From positions 1 through 8,275 of the forward strand of contig DAIEFO010000088.1 in NCBI GenBank assembly GCA_027325475.1: a stretch of DNA of 8,275 nucleotides, given 5' to 3'. Each line of letters opens with the position of its first letter. Within the stretch, counting starts at the first letter, position 1. Positions 6,486-8,275 of the stretch are shown here, in pieces. The position numbers and the translations under genes were made by a program. This DNA comes from Desulfobacteraceae bacterium. GTDB lineage: Bacteria > Desulfobacterota > Desulfobacteria > Desulfobacterales > Desulfatirhabdiaceae. The notes under the pieces were generated by a model, which ran no database searches, was not told where the DNA came from, and saw only the letters and a program-made list of their open reading frames with translations.

Positions 6486-7551
6486 TTCCAGCCTGCTGAA
6501 ATGTCATGACCCGTGTGAATATGCTGACAGCGCCGTCCATAATGTTCATGGCCAGCGCCGCACCGGTGCCTTCTCCCAGACGCATCCCCAAGTCCAGAAT
6601 GGGCGTCATTTCCATACTGTTGAGCATGAGACGATGTCCGGGTTCTTCGGAACAATGTCCGGCAAACAGATAATCACGGACCGTCGGGCACAGACGGTGA
6701 GCAATCAGCGCACCGGCCGTTGAGATAAGGCCATCCACAACCACCGGCCGCTGATAGTAAGCACCGGCCAGGATACATCCGGCAATTCCGGCAATTTCGA
6801 ATCCCCCGAGTTTGGCCAGAACATCCAGACCATCCCGTGCATCCGGTTTGTTGATAGCGATACCATCCAGAATGGCCTTAATTTTTCGCTGAATGCCGTC
6901 CGTCTTGATGCCGGTTCCAGGGCCAACCATCTTCTCCACATTGATGCCGGTAAGCACTGTCCCGATGGCGGCGGACGGGGTGGTATTGCCGATCCCCATA
7001 TCACCGGTTCCCAGAATCTGAACGCCGCCTTCAAATAACCGGGCTGCCTGGCGAAAACCGGCCATGATGGCTTTTTCAGCGTCTTCGCGCGTCATGGCGG
7101 GGCCTTTGGCCAGATTCTGCGTGCCTCTGGCGATTTTTTCGATTTTCAGACGGTTGCCACCAGGAGTACTGTCCGGATCGATATCGGGAATAATACCCAT
7201 ATCCACCACCCAGACATCCGCACCGACCTGGTGGCATATGGCATTGATGCCCGCGCCGTCTGACAGAAAAACCCGGATCATGGCGCCGGTGATTTCCTGC
7301 GGAAACGCGCTGATGCCTTCAGCGACCACACCGTGATCTCCAGCCATGACCAGGACGGCTCTGCGGCCAATGTCCGGTGTCATGGTTTTCTGAATACCGC
7401 AGAGCTGTTCCGCGATGGAATGCAGTCTGCCAAGGGCGCGGGGCGGGATACACAACTGGGCGTTATGCTCTGTTGCTTTTTGCACCCATTCCGCACTGAT
7501 GGGGATGATGCCCCGTATGATATCCGAGATTGTTTGAGGTTGAGGGTTCAT
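6475..7551 (-). CDS. cobT: Nicotinate-nucleotide--dimethylbenzimidazole phosphoribosyltransferase
   Basis: The enzyme transfers phosphoribose from nicotinate mononucleotide to a lower-ligand base (5,6-dimethylbenzimidazole or an analogue), giving the alpha-ribotide used in nucleotide-loop assembly of cobalamin. The 358-residue length is normal for CobT. Motifs: LVMAGDHGVVAEGISAFP (67-84), GTGDMGIGNTTPSAA (181-195) in the phosphate-binding region, GPGTGIK (210-216), and RLGEGTGAALA (324-334), in which Glu327 corresponds to the catalytic Glu317 of Salmonella CobT. The common GEMGIGNTT is GDMGIGNTT here, a conservative change. The ATG at 7551 follows AAAGGA by 11 bases and gives a normal N-terminus (MNPQPQTISDIIRGIIP); the frame is open further upstream to 7770 but that part crosses a repeat and the next gene. 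No other cobalamin genes are in view. The stop is TAG at 6475-6477. Confidence 0.95.
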   Translation of the reverse strand: MNPQPQTISDIIRGIIPISAEWVQKATEHNAQLCIPPRALGRLHSIAEQLCGIQKTMTPDIGRRAVLVMAGDHGVVAEGISAFPQEITGAMIRVFLSDGAGINAICHQVGADVWVVDMGIIPDIDPDSTPGGNRLKIEKIARGTQNLAKGPAMTREDAEKAIMAGFRQAARLFEGGVQILGTGDMGIGNTTPSAAIGTVLTGINVEKMVGPGTGIKTDGIQRKIKAILDGIAINKPDARDGLDVLAKLGGFEIAGIAGCILAGAYYQRPVVVDGLISTAGALIAHRLCPTVRDYLFAGHCSEEPGHRLMLNSMEMTPILDLGMRLGEGTGAALAMNIMDGAVSIFTRVMTFQQAGITE

Positions 7552-7562
7552 AATGAATTGTT

Positions 7563-7568
7563 TCCTTT
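7563..7568 (-). promoter_or_regulatory. Ribosome binding site deciding the cobT start
   Basis: AAAGGA on the minus strand ends 11 bases before the ATG at 7551. It supports this start over upstream in-frame codons, which would add about 73 residues not found in CobT proteins. Confidence 0.55.
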
Positions 7569-7592
7569 CTGACGATAATGAAATACTTGATA

Positions 7593-7654
7593 TGACAACC
7601 ATGAAAAAGTCCGCATTCAGCACAAGCGCTGATTGGGCTTTTGCAAAGTCGTCA
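7593..7654. repeat. Degenerate inverted repeat related to the element at 1383-1471
   Basis: The ends are imperfect inverted copies: TGACAACCATGAAAAAG on the left and, read on the minus strand, TGACGACTTTGCAAAAG on the right. The minus-strand right arm TGACGACTTTGCAAAA matches the corresponding end of the first element, TGACGGCTTCGTAAAA, at 13 of 16 bases with only transitions. The left arm also shares AAAAAGTCC with that element. It fills most of the gap between the EamA permease gene and cobT, and its right end supplies the permease stop codon. The centre holds a small CAGC/GCTG stem. It may work as a terminator for the permease gene or an attenuator before cobT. Confidence 0.55.
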
Positions 7655-8275
7655 GGTTTTTTTGACGACCAGGCCGACGCCTGCCAGCAGCAGTAAAGCG
7701 CCGCCATATCCAACAGCGGTGGTGCTTTCCGTTGAAAGCCAGGAAAGATGACGATGCGCCAGCATCGCAACCACGAGCATCGTGATCAGAGGATTCAGAA
7801 CGATAACGGCGCCTACCTGATTCGCCGGGATCCGGTGGATGGCTTCTCCCAAAGCGCCGTAGGCAATCAGGGTATTGGCGCCTAAAAACAGCAGTGTCAG
7901 ATAGTCTGAACGGGTGAGTCCCTGGAATTCATGAAAATCCGTCAGTGGAAAAAACACCAGCGCGGCTACCAGATAAATTAGAAGGTTCGTCTGCTGAGGC
8001 GTCCAGAACTGTACCAGAAATTTCTGGCATACTGCAAAAACCGCCCATACGAGAGATGCGAATATAATCCACAGGTTACCTTGCGTGTACTGGCTATGGG
8101 AGATCAAGAGGTGATGAAGCTGATCCCAGTAAAACAGGGCAAATCCTGCGGATGCAATGGCAAAACCGGTTTTCTGAAGCGTACTGAGCTGCTCTTTAAA
8201 ATACATGACGCCGATTACCGCGACAATCAGCGGCGATATCTGTGACAGGATTTGAGTGTTACTGGGAGATGTCAG
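7652..8275 (-). CDS. DMT-superfamily (EamA) permease, C-terminal part
   Basis: The frame is open to the right edge, so the 5' end is missing; 207 residues are visible against about 290 for the family. An ATG at 8206 is internal: the 23 codons beyond it read LTSPSNTQILSQISPLIVAVIGV, a typical end of the first EamA repeat, followed by the conserved MYFKEQLS. The protein then has a hydrophilic linker (QYTQGN) and the complete second EamA repeat, with roughly seven membrane segments in all (about 10-25, 35-52, 67-88, 95-111, 123-142, 149-170, 184-203), and a short basic end VVKKT. EamA permeases are inner-membrane exporters or importers of metabolites; the substrate cannot be read from sequence. 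It lies upstream of cobT on the same strand with a 100-base gap. A corrinoid link is only positional. Confidence 0.9.
   Translation of the reverse strand: MTSPSNTQILSQISPLIVAVIGVMYFKEQLSTLQKTGFAIASAGFALFYWDQLHHLLISHSQYTQGNLWIIFASLVWAVFAVCQKFLVQFWTPQQTNLLIYLVAALVFFPLTDFHEFQGLTRSDYLTLLFLGANTLIAYGALGEAIHRIPANQVGAVIVLNPLITMLVVAMLAHRHLSWLSTESTTAVGYGGALLLLAGVGLVVKKT

Noticed and set aside
7552..7770. N-terminal extension of cobT from the open upstream frame
   Set aside because: It crosses the repeat and the permease end, has no CobT similarity, and the start at 7551 has a ribosome site and normal protein length.
1..8275. CRISPR array, tRNA, rRNA or insertion-sequence transposase
   Set aside because: No regularly spaced repeats, no recognisable RNA genes and no transposase coding were seen on either strand.

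Overview
The gene families and repeats suggest an anaerobic sulfate-reducing bacterium of the Desulfobacterota (Desulfobacterales-like). This is an inference: no rRNA or other taxonomic marker lies in the window. The pointers are a cytoplasmic formate dehydrogenase alpha subunit with many Fe-S clusters, de novo lower-ligand activation for cobalamin, a ModE-type molybdate/tungstate regulator, and intergenic inverted-repeat elements of a kind I associate with genomes of this group.

Layout. Positions 3-395 (+) are the C-terminal part of PurC (SAICAR synthetase). Its end overlaps a 319-residue orphan ParB-like protein (382-1341, +). A terminal-inverted-repeat element (1383-1471) sits between that gene and the convergent fdhA. 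The fdhA gene (1470-4160, -) encodes an 896-residue formate dehydrogenase alpha subunit. It lies 15 bases downstream of a gene for an exported DUF1573 protein (4176-4898, -), and the two probably form an operon. A 554-base AT-rich intergenic region (4899-5452) separates this pair from a divergent lipoprotein gene (5453-5974, +) and a single-domain ModE-like regulator gene (6051-6485, +). Between those two is a 26-codon reading frame (5974-6054) that overlaps both. It is either a coupled mini-gene or the shifted C-terminus of the lipoprotein. cobT (6475-7551, -) converges on and overlaps modE. A second inverted repeat (7593-7654) separates cobT from a DMT/EamA permease gene (7652-8275, -) that runs off the right edge.

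How the genes may work together. FdhA uses a Mo- or W-pterin cofactor and ModE-type proteins usually sense molybdate or tungstate, so the divergent arrangement around 4899-5452 could be a local metal-responsive unit; no operator was proven. CobT supplies activated lower ligand for corrinoids, which anaerobes with a Wood-Ljungdahl pathway need. PurC and the ParB-like protein look like a separate unit.

Most of the window is ordinary metabolic genome. I did not find a clear new multi-gene system. The observations most worth following are the lipoprotein/mini-ORF/modE junction, the two related repeats whose ends form the stop codons of the genes beside them, the probable cobT terminator inside the modE coding sequence, and the orphan ParB-like protein.
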